In this document: one piece after another, positions 6,705 through 14,495 of the stretch
Layout of the letters: every line of letters begins with the position of its first letter
Numbering within the stretch: position 1 is the first letter of the stretch
Assembly (NCBI GenBank): GCA_009693435.1
Contig: SHXF01000073.1
Span: 1 to 20,544 of the forward strand
Origin: Betaproteobacteria bacterium
GTDB lineage: Bacteria > Pseudomonadota > Gammaproteobacteria > Burkholderiales > SG8-39
DNA: 20,544 bases
Direction: 5' to 3'
Translations under genes and position numbers: made by a program
The notes under the pieces: model-generated
The model's database searches: none
What the model was told of the DNA's origin: nothing
What the model saw: only the letters and a program-made list of their open reading frames with translations

Positions 6705-8981
6705 TCACGGCTGCTTTTCGCGCGCGGCCGCCATTGCCTGGGTGGCGATGTCCTCGAGCCATCCGAGGTCGAGGTGCTGGTGGGCTTCGCAGATGAACCA
6801 CGGTTCGCGCGAGTCGGGCTCCAGCATCACGCCCAGCTCGATGAGCTTCCAGGCGAACTTTCGATACAGGGCGCTGTCGGTGGCGCGCCAGTCGCGATAA
6901 TTGTCAGGCACCCGGGGCGTGAAATGGACGCCGAACATCGCCGCGGGACCCGCGAAAGCGTGCTCGATCCCCGCTCTGGTAAAAACGCGCCCGAGCAGAT
7001 CGCGAATCTGCGTGCCCACCCGATCAACGGTTTGCAGGGCGTCGGTCTCGGCGAGAATCTGCAATGTGGCGTGTGCCGCGCTGAGCGCGACCAGATTTGC
7101 GGAGTAAGTCCCGCCGTGGACAACGCCACCCGGGTGCGAGCCCACCACGTCCATCACGTCGCCGCGCCCGCCGAATGCCGCTACCGGGTAGCCGTTGCCC
7201 ATCGCCTTGGCGTAGGTGGTGAGGTCGGCGTGAATTCCATAGAGTTGCTGCGCGCCGCCCCTGGCGACACGAAAGCCGGTTTTGACTTCGTCGATGAGCA
7301 ATAGCGTCCCGTTCCGGGTGCACAAATCGCGCAGCCGTTGCAGCCAGGCCTGGCTCGCGGCAATGCTGCCGCAGTTGCCGATAATCGGTTCTATCAGCAC
7401 ACACGCGAGCGTGTCCCGGGTCGCGGCGAACAGGCCCTCCAACGATTCGAAATCGTTGAGCTGAATGAAGTCCGCCAGGTCCCGGCTGCGCTCGGGAATT
7501 CCCCCGCCGAAGGGAATGACTCGCGGCGCCGCCCGGCCTCCGTGAGTCCAGTTCTCCACGTCCGCTTTCCACATCATTTCGTCGTAAAGGCCGTGAAACC
7601 CTCCCTCGACGATCGCGATGCGATCCCGACCGGTGAAGCCGCGGGCGGTGCGAACCGCTCCCATCACCGCTTCGGTGCCGGAGTTGGCAAATCTCAGCTT
7701 GTCGATGTTGGGGCACAGCGCCTTGATCTGTTTGACGACGGTGGTGTCCAGCGCCGTGGAAAATCCCGACAGCGTGCCGCGCCGGGTGATTTGCTCGACC
7801 ACGGCCCGGTCGACACGCTCGTCGCGGTAACCCAGGATGATCGGCCCGTACCCCAGTCGAAAGTCGACGTAGGTTTTTCCGTCGCAGTCGGTGAGGCGGC
7901 AACCTTGGGCGTGTTCGACGAAGACGGTCTGGTCGTCGCCCCAGTAGCGATAGTTCTCCGCAACGCCCTGAGGCATGTGCAGCCGCGCTTCGGCCATCAA
8001 TGCCGGCTGTCTGCTGGCGGGCGTGTCTGCCGTGGTCGGCGTTTCGCCCGGCGCCTCGACCGCGGCCGGGACGGAAACACCGTGGGGCGGGCGCAGCAAC
8101 AGCCCGGCGCGCTCCTCCAGGAGCCGTGCGACATGAAGCTCGCCGGCCGCCTCGCCGTAAGTCGCCCTCGCCTCTTCGAATAACGATCGGGCAACTGCGC
8201 CCATCGTCAGGGAAAATCCCTGCGATCCGGCGATGTCGTGGATCAAGTCGAGATCCTTGCAGCAAAGCGCGAGCGAAAAGCTCGGATCGTAATGGCCGGC
8301 AAAAATGGAAGGCACATCGTGCTCGGCCACCCAACTGTTGCCGGCGCTTGATTTGATGGCCTCCCACACGGTTGCAAGAGGAATACCCGCTTTCGCGCCC
8401 AGCATCAGCCCCTCGCCTATCGCGGCGGCGCCGACGAACCACAACAGGTTGGTCAGCAGCTTGATGGTGGCGCCATTGCCGTGCGCGCCGACATGGAAGA
8501 TTTTTTCACCCAGGACTTCGAAGATGGGTCTGTTCGCATCGAAACCTGCTTTCGAGCCCCCGACGAATATCGATAATTTGCCGAGTGCCGCAAAATCGAC
8601 CGCATTGGTCACCGGCGCCTCGAGAAACACGACGTTCCTTTTCCCCGCGAACGCCGCAAGCTCGCGCACCAGATCCACAGCGCTGGTGGAAGTGTCGATG
8701 ACGGTTGTTCCCGGCCGGACCGAGGCCAGTATTCCCGCATCACCGAGCATCACCTGGCGAACCTGGGTGGGTCCGGGCAGCGAGGCAATCACCACATCCG
8801 CAGCGGCCGCGCCTTCAGCCAGACTGGGGCACCAGGTCGCACCGAGCGAGAGCAGCTTGTCCGCTTTGCCGCGGACGAGGTCAAAGACCGCGACGGGATA
8901 CCCGGCCTTGATGAGGTTGGCCGCCATCGGGTTCCCCATGTTGCCGATGCCGACAAAACACAGGCGTGGTCTGGTGATCAT
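6705..8981 (-). CDS. Fused beta-hydroxyacid dehydrogenase and class III aminotransferase
   Basis: One 758-residue frame holds two enzymes. Residues 1-290 are a 3-hydroxyisobutyrate dehydrogenase-type protein: Rossmann motif FVGIGNMG (9-16), the substrate-binding stretch EAPVTN (121-126, a variant of DAPVSGG), and the catalytic Lys174 in GATIKLLTN. Residues about 291-335 form a Pro/Ala/Thr-rich linker. Residues 336-758 are a class III, PLP-dependent aminotransferase close to glutamate-1-semialdehyde aminomutase: FANSGTEA (431-438), LLIDEVKTGF with Asp564, and PLP-binding Lys592 in YAKAMGNGYP. Both halves look complete. I chose M at 8981 because homology begins at once; an ATG at 9068 would add 29 non-conserved residues. 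An aminotransferase making a semialdehyde next to a dehydrogenase reducing it suggests channelling, for example of a beta-amino acid. Substrate unknown. Confidence 0.87.
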   Translation of the reverse strand: MITRPRLCFVGIGNMGNPMAANLIKAGYPVAVFDLVRGKADKLLSLGATWCPSLAEGAAAADVVIASLPGPTQVRQVMLGDAGILASVRPGTTVIDTSTSAVDLVRELAAFAGKRNVVFLEAPVTNAVDFAALGKLSIFVGGSKAGFDANRPIFEVLGEKIFHVGAHGNGATIKLLTNLLWFVGAAAIGEGLMLGAKAGIPLATVWEAIKSSAGNSWVAEHDVPSIFAGHYDPSFSLALCCKDLDLIHDIAGSQGFSLTMGAVARSLFEEARATYGEAAGELHVARLLEERAGLLLRPPHGVSVPAAVEAPGETPTTADTPASRQPALMAEARLHMPQGVAENYRYWGDDQTVFVEHAQGCRLTDCDGKTYVDFRLGYGPIILGYRDERVDRAVVEQITRRGTLSGFSTALDTTVVKQIKALCPNIDKLRFANSGTEAVMGAVRTARGFTGRDRIAIVEGGFHGLYDEMMWKADVENWTHGGRAAPRVIPFGGGIPERSRDLADFIQLNDFESLEGLFAATRDTLACVLIEPIIGNCGSIAASQAWLQRLRDLCTRNGTLLLIDEVKTGFRVARGGAQQLYGIHADLTTYAKAMGNGYPVAAFGGRGDVMDVVGSHPGGVVHGGTYSANLVALSAAHATLQILAETDALQTVDRVGTQIRDLLGRVFTRAGIEHAFAGPAAMFGVHFTPRVPDNYRDWRATDSALYRKFAWKLIELGVMLEPDSREPWFICEAHQHLDLGWLEDIATQAMAAAREKQP

Positions 8982-9130
8982 CAACGTTGGCGCCTCGCGT
9001 GAATGGTGAATGAAGATCTGCATCGACGGGTTCGGCGCCTCGGGAATCCAGGGCAAATTCAAGCCCATTCAAGGCAACTGAACGCCCCGCTGAAGCCGAT
9101 TCCGCTGGAGCCGATTCCATTGCGCCTGAA

Positions 9131-9841
9131 TCATATTTTCTGGAAGACCAGAAACCGCTTGTTGCCGTCCGCCCCGGGCTCATATTCAAAGCCGTAGGCG
9201 GACAACAGCTTCCGGGTTTCCGGGAAAGAGTAGGTGCGATATTGGAGCGTCTGCGTCATTACCGTTTGCGAGGCATCCGCAAGATAATAGTGCTTGGTGA
9301 ATCCATGTTCGCTGGGCAGGATCTTCTGCGAGTAGTTCATCCCGTTGGAAATGACCCGCTCATAATCGTAATGCGGTCCCTGCACGCCCAACAACAGTTT
9401 GCCGCCTTTGCAGATATGCCCCGCCACGCGCTCGATGCCCCGGTGATTGTCGATGTCGCCGGGCAAATGGCTCACCATGAAGGGCTCTTTGTCCCCGTCA
9501 ATCACAAAATACCAGACGCCGCCGTAGGAGAACGCCAGCTCGTATTGTTGCTGCAGATCGAAATGGATGACGTTTTGCAGGGATAAGGACACATTGCGAA
9601 AAGGCTGCAGGCGTTTTCGGGCGATGGTCAGCATGGCCTCGGTCAAATCCACACCGGTCATGGAGACCCGGGGATGTCGTTTCGCCATTTCTTCCAGGAT
9701 CAATCCGGTGCCGCAACCTATCTCGAGGACATTTTGAAAAGGAAGGTGATTCGAAAGACTGTCGACTATTCCCGCATAATCGTAGTAGCCCGATGTCATT
9801 ATTGCGTCGTAGTAACCGGACATGTTCGTGTAATCACCCAT
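9131..9841 (-). CDS. Class I SAM-dependent methyltransferase
   Basis: A 236-residue methyltransferase. The start at 9841 (M-G-D-Y-T-N-M) has GGAGAG upstream; a longer frame to 9889 adds 16 unlikely residues. The SAM-binding motif I is VLEIGCGTG (about residues 53-61), followed by acidic motif II in MTGVDLTEAM. The N-terminal segment with repeated Y-Y-D (SGYYDAIM, SGYYDYAG) is distinctive of its subgroup. The C-terminal part is a beta-rich extension ending KRFLVFQKI. The acceptor is unknown. It lies 149 bp upstream of the fused dehydrogenase-aminotransferase on the same strand and is divergent from an amino-acid permease, so a role in an amino-acid-derived compound is plausible but not shown. 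The 8982-9130 gap holds only a short direct repeat of AGCCGATTCC. Confidence 0.82.
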   Translation of the reverse strand: MGDYTNMSGYYDAIMTSGYYDYAGIVDSLSNHLPFQNVLEIGCGTGLILEEMAKRHPRVSMTGVDLTEAMLTIARKRLQPFRNVSLSLQNVIHFDLQQQYELAFSYGGVWYFVIDGDKEPFMVSHLPGDIDNHRGIERVAGHICKGGKLLLGVQGPHYDYERVISNGMNYSQKILPSEHGFTKHYYLADASQTVMTQTLQYRTYSFPETRKLLSAYGFEYEPGADGNKRFLVFQKI

Positions 9842-9883
9842 GCGCTCTCTCCGAATTCGTTCTGGTAAAGACGTGCGCGAACT

Positions 9884-11335
9884 TTGCATACAGCCGAACC
9901 GGGATCAGACCGCGGATCCCGGGCGGAATCATTTTCCGCAGCCATCCTCCGCGGCCATTCCCCCGGCAACCACGTGCCATCAAATCAATCCCCCTTGAAA
10001 CTGGACTTCGCGCAGTCGACGCTCCTGGGTGTCGCGTGCAATGCGCCAATTTACAGCATAGCGGTGACTACGGCATTGCTGGTCGCGGCAATCGGGCGCC
10101 AGGCGCCCGTTGCGCTGATTTTCTGTGGATTCATCAGCTTTGGCGTTCTCATTGCCTATATCCGATTGAATCGCGAGGAGGTCAATTCCGGGGCCGCTTA
10201 TACCTGGGTATCCCGAATCATCGGTCCAACCGCCGGATTTTTTGCAGGCTGGAGTCTGCTGCTCGCATCGCTGATATCGATGATTTCGGTGATTCTGCCC
10301 GCGGGCAAGGCCACACTGCTGCTCCTCAGCCCGGATATTGCCGAGAGCAAGGCGGCGGTGACGCTCTGTGCGGTCCTGTGGTTGATCGCCGTTACTGCGG
10401 TCGTCATGCGCCGGGTAAGAATCGTCGGCAATCTCCAGTCCGTTCTGACTTTCCTGGAGCTTGGGTTGATCGTGGCAATGTGTGCCGCGATTGCCTGGAT
10501 GTTCATGGCTTCGCCGGTCGCCCCTCCCCCCGCATCGGTTTTTTTTCCGCGTGACCTTGACGCGAAGTTTTTCACCGAAGGCGTGGTGCTCGCCGTTTTT
10601 TTCTACTGGGGTTGGGATGTCATTTTCAATCTTTCCGAAGAAACCAACGAGTCGCAAACAACATCGGGCAAGGCCGGCATCGTCGCGCTGATCGTGCTGG
10701 TTCTGGTTTTTACGTTTTTTACCTACTCGGCCCTGGCGCTGGATGAAAAAGAGATGAAGCAGGCGGGTGACAATGTGGTCATCGCGCTCGCCGGCAAGGT
10801 TTTTCCGCCTCCTTTTCATTATCTGGCGTCGCTCGCATTTCTTCTTTCCACGACCGGTGCACTGGTTGCATCGTTGCTGCAATTCAGCCGAACCCTTCTC
10901 GCCATGTCCCGGGACGGTAGAGTCAGCGCGCGATTTGCCCGGCTGCACGAGAGCTGGCGGACCCCGGTACTCGCCATTGCACTGGATTCGTCGCTGGTTC
11001 TGCTCTTGCTGGCAGGCACTTACTTGTCCCAGACCGTGGAGGAAACCATCCTCGCGGGGGTGGCCACATCGGGAATTTTCGTCGCTTACTACTATGGACT
11101 GACAGGCATCGCCTGCGTCGTGCATTTTCTGCGCAAGCCCCAGGCCGGGGTGGCGAACTGGCTTTTGTATGTTGTCTGGCCAGGGTGCAGCGTAGTGGTC
11201 CTTTTCACCGCGGCCATATTGTCCGCCAGCCAGTTTGGCGCACTCACGGCAGCTACGATTGTCTCCGGCGTGTTGCTCGGAGCGGTGCTGCTATTGCTGG
11301 GGAAGAAAAAGTCCAGAGGGGTTGCGAGGCACTAA
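9884..11335 (+). CDS. APC-superfamily amino-acid/amine permease
   Basis: Up to 483 residues with about twelve hydrophobic segments; an inner-membrane transporter of the amino acid-polyamine-organocation superfamily. The first core helix contains LLGVACNAPIYSIAV, and the stretch NREEVNSGAAYTWVSRIIGP matches the conserved N-SGA-Y-W block after helix 2. The helix-6 region is FYWGWDVIFNLSEETNES, a typical substrate-site segment. The C-terminus is GKKKSRGVARH. The start is uncertain: the ATG at 9884 gives 30 hydrophilic residues without clear family support, and a GTG at 9974 is an alternative; neither has a strong Shine-Dalgarno sequence. The divergent methyltransferase and the fused aminotransferase suggest uptake of the amino compound handled by that cluster. 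Confidence 0.85.
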   Translation: MHTAEPGSDRGSRAESFSAAILRGHSPGNHVPSNQSPLKLDFAQSTLLGVACNAPIYSIAVTTALLVAAIGRQAPVALIFCGFISFGVLIAYIRLNREEVNSGAAYTWVSRIIGPTAGFFAGWSLLLASLISMISVILPAGKATLLLLSPDIAESKAAVTLCAVLWLIAVTAVVMRRVRIVGNLQSVLTFLELGLIVAMCAAIAWMFMASPVAPPPASVFFPRDLDAKFFTEGVVLAVFFYWGWDVIFNLSEETNESQTTSGKAGIVALIVLVLVFTFFTYSALALDEKEMKQAGDNVVIALAGKVFPPPFHYLASLAFLLSTTGALVASLLQFSRTLLAMSRDGRVSARFARLHESWRTPVLAIALDSSLVLLLLAGTYLSQTVEETILAGVATSGIFVAYYYGLTGIACVVHFLRKPQAGVANWLLYVVWPGCSVVVLFTAAILSASQFGALTAATIVSGVLLGAVLLLLGKKKSRGVARH

Positions 11336-11422
11336 GCGCCCGGCGCCACATGCTCGAGCGTCCCCGGGGGGCTGGTTCACCCGGTTTCGCAACCGTTGTT
11401 CCGGGCTGAATCCATCGACTCC

Positions 11423-11671
11423 TCACTTCCTGGACGTTTTTTTCTTCTTCTTCTTGGCCGCCTTTGCAACTGCGGGAGCCGGGGGACGGTCGGCATCCTG
11501 TTTCTTGCCGAACGTGCTCGGCATGGCGCGGTACGCGGCCATTTCCTTTTCCCTCGGGTGCGGTGCGGCCTTGAGCGAGGGCCACAGCGGAAGCGGGCCG
11601 GACTTTGCCAGTTCTTCGTCGCTCAGTGGCGCATCGGGCTTTTGCCGCGGCGGGTCGATTCTTTTTTTCAT
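11423..11671 (-). CDS. Small Lys-rich hypothetical protein
   Basis: An 82-residue protein. The ATG at 11671 has GGAG seven bases upstream. It starts MKKRIDPPRQK, has a central conserved-looking block with LSDEELAKSGPLPLWPSLK and PREKEMAAYRAMPSTFG, and ends in a run of alanine and lysine (AKAAKKKKKKTSRK). No signal peptide or transmembrane segment is present, and the Lys tail suggests nucleic-acid or anion binding, which is inference only. It converges on the APC permease with 87 bp between the stops. I do not recognise the family. Confidence 0.6.
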   Translation of the reverse strand: MKKRIDPPRQKPDAPLSDEELAKSGPLPLWPSLKAAPHPREKEMAAYRAMPSTFGKKQDADRPPAPAVAKAAKKKKKKTSRK

Positions 11672-11780
11672 CTGATGACTCCAAAAAATCCGACGCTCGG
11701 GAACGGCCCGCGAGCGCCTCGGGTTCATCGCCGGCGCGGAGCCGTTGACATAGCCTATGGTACAGCGGGAAATGCCAATA

Positions 11781-11816
11781 CCGAAATGCGGGCCTAAATG
11801 CGGGCCGAAACGCGGG
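11781..11816. repeat. Three 12-bp tandem repeats at a gene breakpoint
   Basis: CCGAAATGCGGG, CCTAAATGCGGG and CCGAAACGCGGG lie head to tail at 11781-11792, 11793-11804 and 11805-11816. On the minus strand they form the last codons of the truncated Bug gene, exactly where family homology is lost. Replication slippage at a deletion junction would explain this. Confidence 0.6.
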
Positions 11817-12012
11817 CGTATTGCCGTTCTATCATCTTCTGCGCCGTCAATCGCGCGACGATGTCGCCGCTGCCGCCGGGCGCGAAGCCGACCAGAAAAC
11901 GCAGCGGCCTGTCCGGGTAGGAGGCCACGCGCGATTGCGCGAAGGCCCCCTGCGGCATTGCTATCGAGCAGGCCAACAACACGCCGATCGCCAATTTTCG
12001 CGTCCCGCTCAT
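11794..12012 (-). pseudogene. Bug/TctC-family receptor remnant (5' end only)
   Basis: The ATG at 12012 has GAGGAAA upstream and opens a normal Bug receptor: signal peptide M-S-G-T-R-K-L-A-I-G-V-L-L-A-C-S ending A-F-A, then YPDRPLRFLVGFAPGGSGDIVARLTAQKM. Homology ends after about 63 residues and the frame stops at 11794 within a 12-bp tandem repeat. Normal members are near 320 residues, so four fifths are missing, including both ligand-binding lobes. The translation start and signal peptide are intact, so a short secreted peptide could still be made. This is a second decayed Bug gene, independent of the one ending at 5974. Confidence 0.75.
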
Positions 12013-12114
12013 CGGGCTTTTCCTCAGTTGATTATTTTCGCAGTATTGCATCCCGCGGCGAACGGTGTGTCGGAGTCCATCCGCCGGGCCCGCGCCGCGT
12101 CGGGAACGCGCGCA

Positions 12115-13110
12115 TTACTGGATCACCGTGTCCGCGCTTATCAGGATCGCCTGCGGGATCTTCAGTCCAAGCGCGCTGGCGGTCTTCGTGTTGACTGCCA
12201 TCTCGTACAAGGTCGGCTGCTCCACCGGCAAATCCGCCGGCTTTGCGCCGCGCAGGATACGGTCTACATGGTAGGCGGCGCGCCGGAACAGGTCGGTCTG
12301 GTTGACGCCGTAGGAAATCAAGCCGCCTTCCGCGGTCATGCTGGTGAGGTAGTAGATTGCCGGCACTTTGTAGCGCGCCGCCGACGCGATGACCGATTTG
12401 CGATGGACGTTTATATAGCTGTCCGGCATGAGGAGGAGGCCGCCGCCCGGTGCCGCTCCCAGCTTTTTTATCGCCTCCTCGATGCCTGATTCACTCGATA
12501 CCGTGGCCGCGAACGCCGTGACACCGAGTTTCGGCGCGGCCTCGTTCAACAGCTGCATATAGTTTGCGGCGTAAGGGGCTGTCTGCGGATTGAACATGAC
12601 TGCGACCCGCGACACGCGAGGCGCGACCTCCTTCAGCAGTTGCACGAATTTAGTGACCAGCGACGATTCGATATTGACGAAGCCGGTAATGTTGCCGCCC
12701 GGGCGCGGCAATGACGCGATGAAGCCGCTGCCCACGGGATCGGAGACGACCGCGAATACGATCGGGATAGTGCGCGTCTCCCGCTGCAGCGCGGCGGTCA
12801 CCGGCGTGGTGTGGGCAAGGATCGCATCGGGCTTTAGCGCCACCAGCTCTTTTGCGAATTGAGAGGCGCGGTTGACGTCAGCCACGGCCCAACGAATCTC
12901 GATCTTCAGGTTGCGCCCTTCCACCCAACCCAGCGCCTGAAGCCTCTCCTTGAACGCGGCCAGCCGCGCCTGTACTTCCTGGTCGTTCTCCGACTGGCCC
13001 ATCAGGATCCCGAGCCTTCGCATATTGCCCGGCTGCTGCGCTGCGACGCCGAACGGACCGGCCGCGGCGCCCAGCGCAGCCAGCGCGGCAAGTGTGTCGC
13101 GCCGGTTCAC
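12115..13110 (-). CDS. ABC_sub_bind-family periplasmic substrate-binding protein
   Basis: A 331-residue receptor of the ABC_sub_bind group (COG2984-like). I chose the GTG at 13110 because its GTGA overlaps the stop codon of an upstream paralogue remnant and it gives a proper signal sequence with a twin-arginine-like start (NRRDTLAALAALGAAAG, then VAAQQP). Family features follow: RRLGILMG, FKERLQALGWVEGRNLKIEIRWA, DAILAHTTPVTAALQRET, IPIVFAVVSDPVGSGFIASL, GGNITGF and ISYGVNQ. The C-terminus ends TVIQ. The ligand is unknown; these receptors often occur without their permease and in tandem copies. No permease or ATPase for it is present here. Confidence 0.85.
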   Translation of the reverse strand: MNRRDTLAALAALGAAAGPFGVAAQQPGNMRRLGILMGQSENDQEVQARLAAFKERLQALGWVEGRNLKIEIRWAVADVNRASQFAKELVALKPDAILAHTTPVTAALQRETRTIPIVFAVVSDPVGSGFIASLPRPGGNITGFVNIESSLVTKFVQLLKEVAPRVSRVAVMFNPQTAPYAANYMQLLNEAAPKLGVTAFAATVSSESGIEEAIKKLGAAPGGGLLLMPDSYINVHRKSVIASAARYKVPAIYYLTSMTAEGGLISYGVNQTDLFRRAAYHVDRILRGAKPADLPVEQPTLYEMAVNTKTASALGLKIPQAILISADTVIQ

Positions 13111-13190
13111 GCGATCAACCTGTCTGTCCGCGGCGGCAGCGAGTGCCGGATCTTGACGTCGATCGCCTGCGCGGTTTTCATGTCGATCAC
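13107..13190 (-). pseudogene. 3' remnant of an upstream paralogous ABC_sub_bind gene
   Basis: In the frame just upstream of the intact receptor, codons from 13190 read V-I-D-M-K-T-A-Q-A-I-D-V-K-I-R-H-S-L and then P-P-R-T-D-R-L-I-A before TGA at 13109-13107. This matches the C-terminal end of the same receptor family (compare N-T-K-T-A-S-A-L-G-L-K-I-P in the intact gene). An in-frame TGA lies only a few codons further upstream. I infer that a tandem paralogue was deleted except for its last 27 or so codons. The GTGA overlap with the intact gene shows the two were once translationally coupled. Confidence 0.6.
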
Positions 13191-13249
13191 CCCCTCCAAT
13201 CTGCTCGCCGGTCAAGGATAGCCGACTGGCCAGAACGCCGCATCAGTAG

Positions 13250-13275
13250 TCGAGAACTCTGAATCGAGAACTCTG
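13250..13275. repeat. 12-bp direct repeat
   Basis: TCGAGAACTCTG occurs at 13250-13261 and again at 13264-13275 with a 2-bp spacer. It lies in the non-coding stretch between the receptor remnant and the next gene, near a larger tandem repeat. No function is evident. Confidence 0.5.
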
Positions 13276-13312
13276 CCGGGAGGATGGCATCTCGAGCGTG
13301 GTAGATTGCCAA

Positions 13313-13384
13313 CCGGCCGCTGAAGCACCGGCCGCTGAAGCACCAGTCGTGAAGCACCGGTGGTGAAGCACCGGTAGTGAAGCA
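13313..13384. repeat. Five tandem repeats of 14-15 bp
   Basis: Units run head to tail: CCGGCCGCTGAAGCA twice (13313-13327, 13328-13342), then CCAGTCGTGAAGCA, CCGGTGGTGAAGCA and CCGGTAGTGAAGCA (13343-13356, 13357-13370, 13371-13384). The array ends 39 bp before the start of the small membrane-protein gene. Lack of spacers excludes CRISPR. It may be a slippage-prone region in a leader or promoter. Confidence 0.75.
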
Positions 13385-13423
13385 TTCTTGTTGCCGCAGT
13401 CGAATCAAAGAAACATCATTCAG

Positions 13424-13738
13424 ATGAGGCTGCTCCCCACGCTCGATAGATGGCTACACCCGGTGCACCTGACCCGCGGGCGCATGGCAGTCGCATTGAT
13501 AGTCGCGGTTGCGGCGGATGCGCTGCAGGTTCTTCTGACGACGACACCATTCGCGTCACAGGCAATCGACGTCCTTGCGGCGGTGCTCGTGATGGTCGCA
13601 GTGGGTTTCCATGTGCTGTTGCTGCCGACATTCATTATCGAGTTGGTTCCCTTTGTGAATGATCTGCCCACCTGGACGGGTTGCGTCCTGGCTGTGATTG
13701 CATTGCGCCGGCGCGAAGAACGCGCCAGGGTCAAATAG
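13424..13738 (+). CDS. Small integral membrane protein, conserved hypothetical
   Basis: A 104-residue protein from the ATG at 13424; an upstream ATG at 13388 would add 12 polar residues. Three hydrophobic stretches are visible: MAVALIVAVAADALQVLL, AIDVLAAVLVMVAVGFHVLLL and, after LPTW, TGCVLAVIALRR. The block F-I-I-E-L-V-P-F-V-N-D-L-P-T-W-T-G is a characteristic, probably conserved, loop and helix. A basic tail (RRREERARVK) suggests a cytoplasmic C-terminus. No catalytic motif is seen. No strong Shine-Dalgarno sequence precedes it, and a tandem repeat array lies directly upstream. Confidence 0.65.
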   Translation: MRLLPTLDRWLHPVHLTRGRMAVALIVAVAADALQVLLTTTPFASQAIDVLAAVLVMVAVGFHVLLLPTFIIELVPFVNDLPTWTGCVLAVIALRRREERARVK

Positions 13739-13804
13739 GGTTGCGCAAGTCAACCCGAGGTATTTGCGCGCGTTAGTCATGCATCGAGGTCAATGGGAGC
13801 GGAC

Positions 13805-14353
13805 ATGAAAAGACTGCGATACGGCCTGGTGCTGGCGGCGCTTGCCGTCGTCCCGGCGCAGGCAGCGGAACAGGACGACTGGGCCATGTTCGGCCGCATC
13901 CTTTCGCTGGCGCAGGGATTTGCGCGCATCAGCGCTGCGGGTGCGAACGACCCGGCACGAGTGGAAGCACACGTAGACCACCTGTTCTCGGGCGGCAACA
14001 CCGATGCCAACGAACTCGTGGCGGAGATTTTCTCGGAGATGCCGGCCGCGCAGCGCGGGCAGGTCCTGTCGCTCGCGCGACAGGTGGTGGTGCTCGGGCA
14101 GCGCCAGGCGCGCGAAGAGCGCCGGCAGGCCGACGAGCAACTCGCGCTGCAGGCGCGCAAGAACCTGGCCGGCATGGGCCTCTCCTATTTCGACCGCCGC
14201 CAGTTTCTCGATGCCGTCGGGCGCAACGACCTGCTGGCAGTGCGCCAGTACGTTCTGGGCCGCGGCGTGGATCCCGGCGGCGCGATGGAACTCGCACAGA
14301 GCGCCGGATTCCGGGAAATCGCGCAATTGCTCGGCCAGGCGGGCGCGAAGTAA
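13805..14353 (+). CDS. Secreted ankyrin-like protein
   Basis: A 182-residue protein. The ATG at 13805 has GGGAG at good spacing. Residues 1-20 are a signal peptide (KRLRYGLVLAALAVVPAQA, then AEQDDW). The middle is helical and polar, with a Glu/Arg/Gln-rich coiled-coil-like run around REERRQADEQLALQARK. The last 50 residues (FLDAVGRNDLLAVRQYVLGRG ... AMELAQSAGFREIAQLL, in two parts) fit one and a half ankyrin repeats. A periplasmic binding or scaffolding role is inferred. It is transcribed toward the peroxiredoxin gene, 142 bp away, and the gap holds a hairpin (14410-14426, CGCGGC arms) without a T-run. Confidence 0.75.
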   Translation: MKRLRYGLVLAALAVVPAQAAEQDDWAMFGRILSLAQGFARISAAGANDPARVEAHVDHLFSGGNTDANELVAEIFSEMPAAQRGQVLSLARQVVVLGQRQAREERRQADEQLALQARKNLAGMGLSYFDRRQFLDAVGRNDLLAVRQYVLGRGVDPGGAMELAQSAGFREIAQLLGQAGAK

Positions 14354-14495
14354 GCGAGGTAATCGTTTTCCGCGGGCCGATCCGGTCTCGCGCAGTCTTG
14401 CCAGCCCGGCGCGGCCTCGTGCCGCGTGCATTCCACCAGCGGGTCCGGTATGCTGAACGCGCGGTATCTCTTGTTTATCGGAAAAGGAGCAGGCC

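Noticed and set aside
7024..8442. A 472-codon open frame on the minus strand inside the dehydrogenase-aminotransferase gene
   Set aside because: It is an Arg-rich out-of-frame shadow of a high-GC gene whose main frame carries all domain motifs.
9980..11125. A 381-codon open frame opposite the APC permease gene
   Set aside because: Composition is that of an antisense to a hydrophobic gene (rich in charged residues, Gln and Asn), with no motifs.
13313..13384. CRISPR array
   Set aside because: Units are head to tail with no spacers and are only 14-15 bp.
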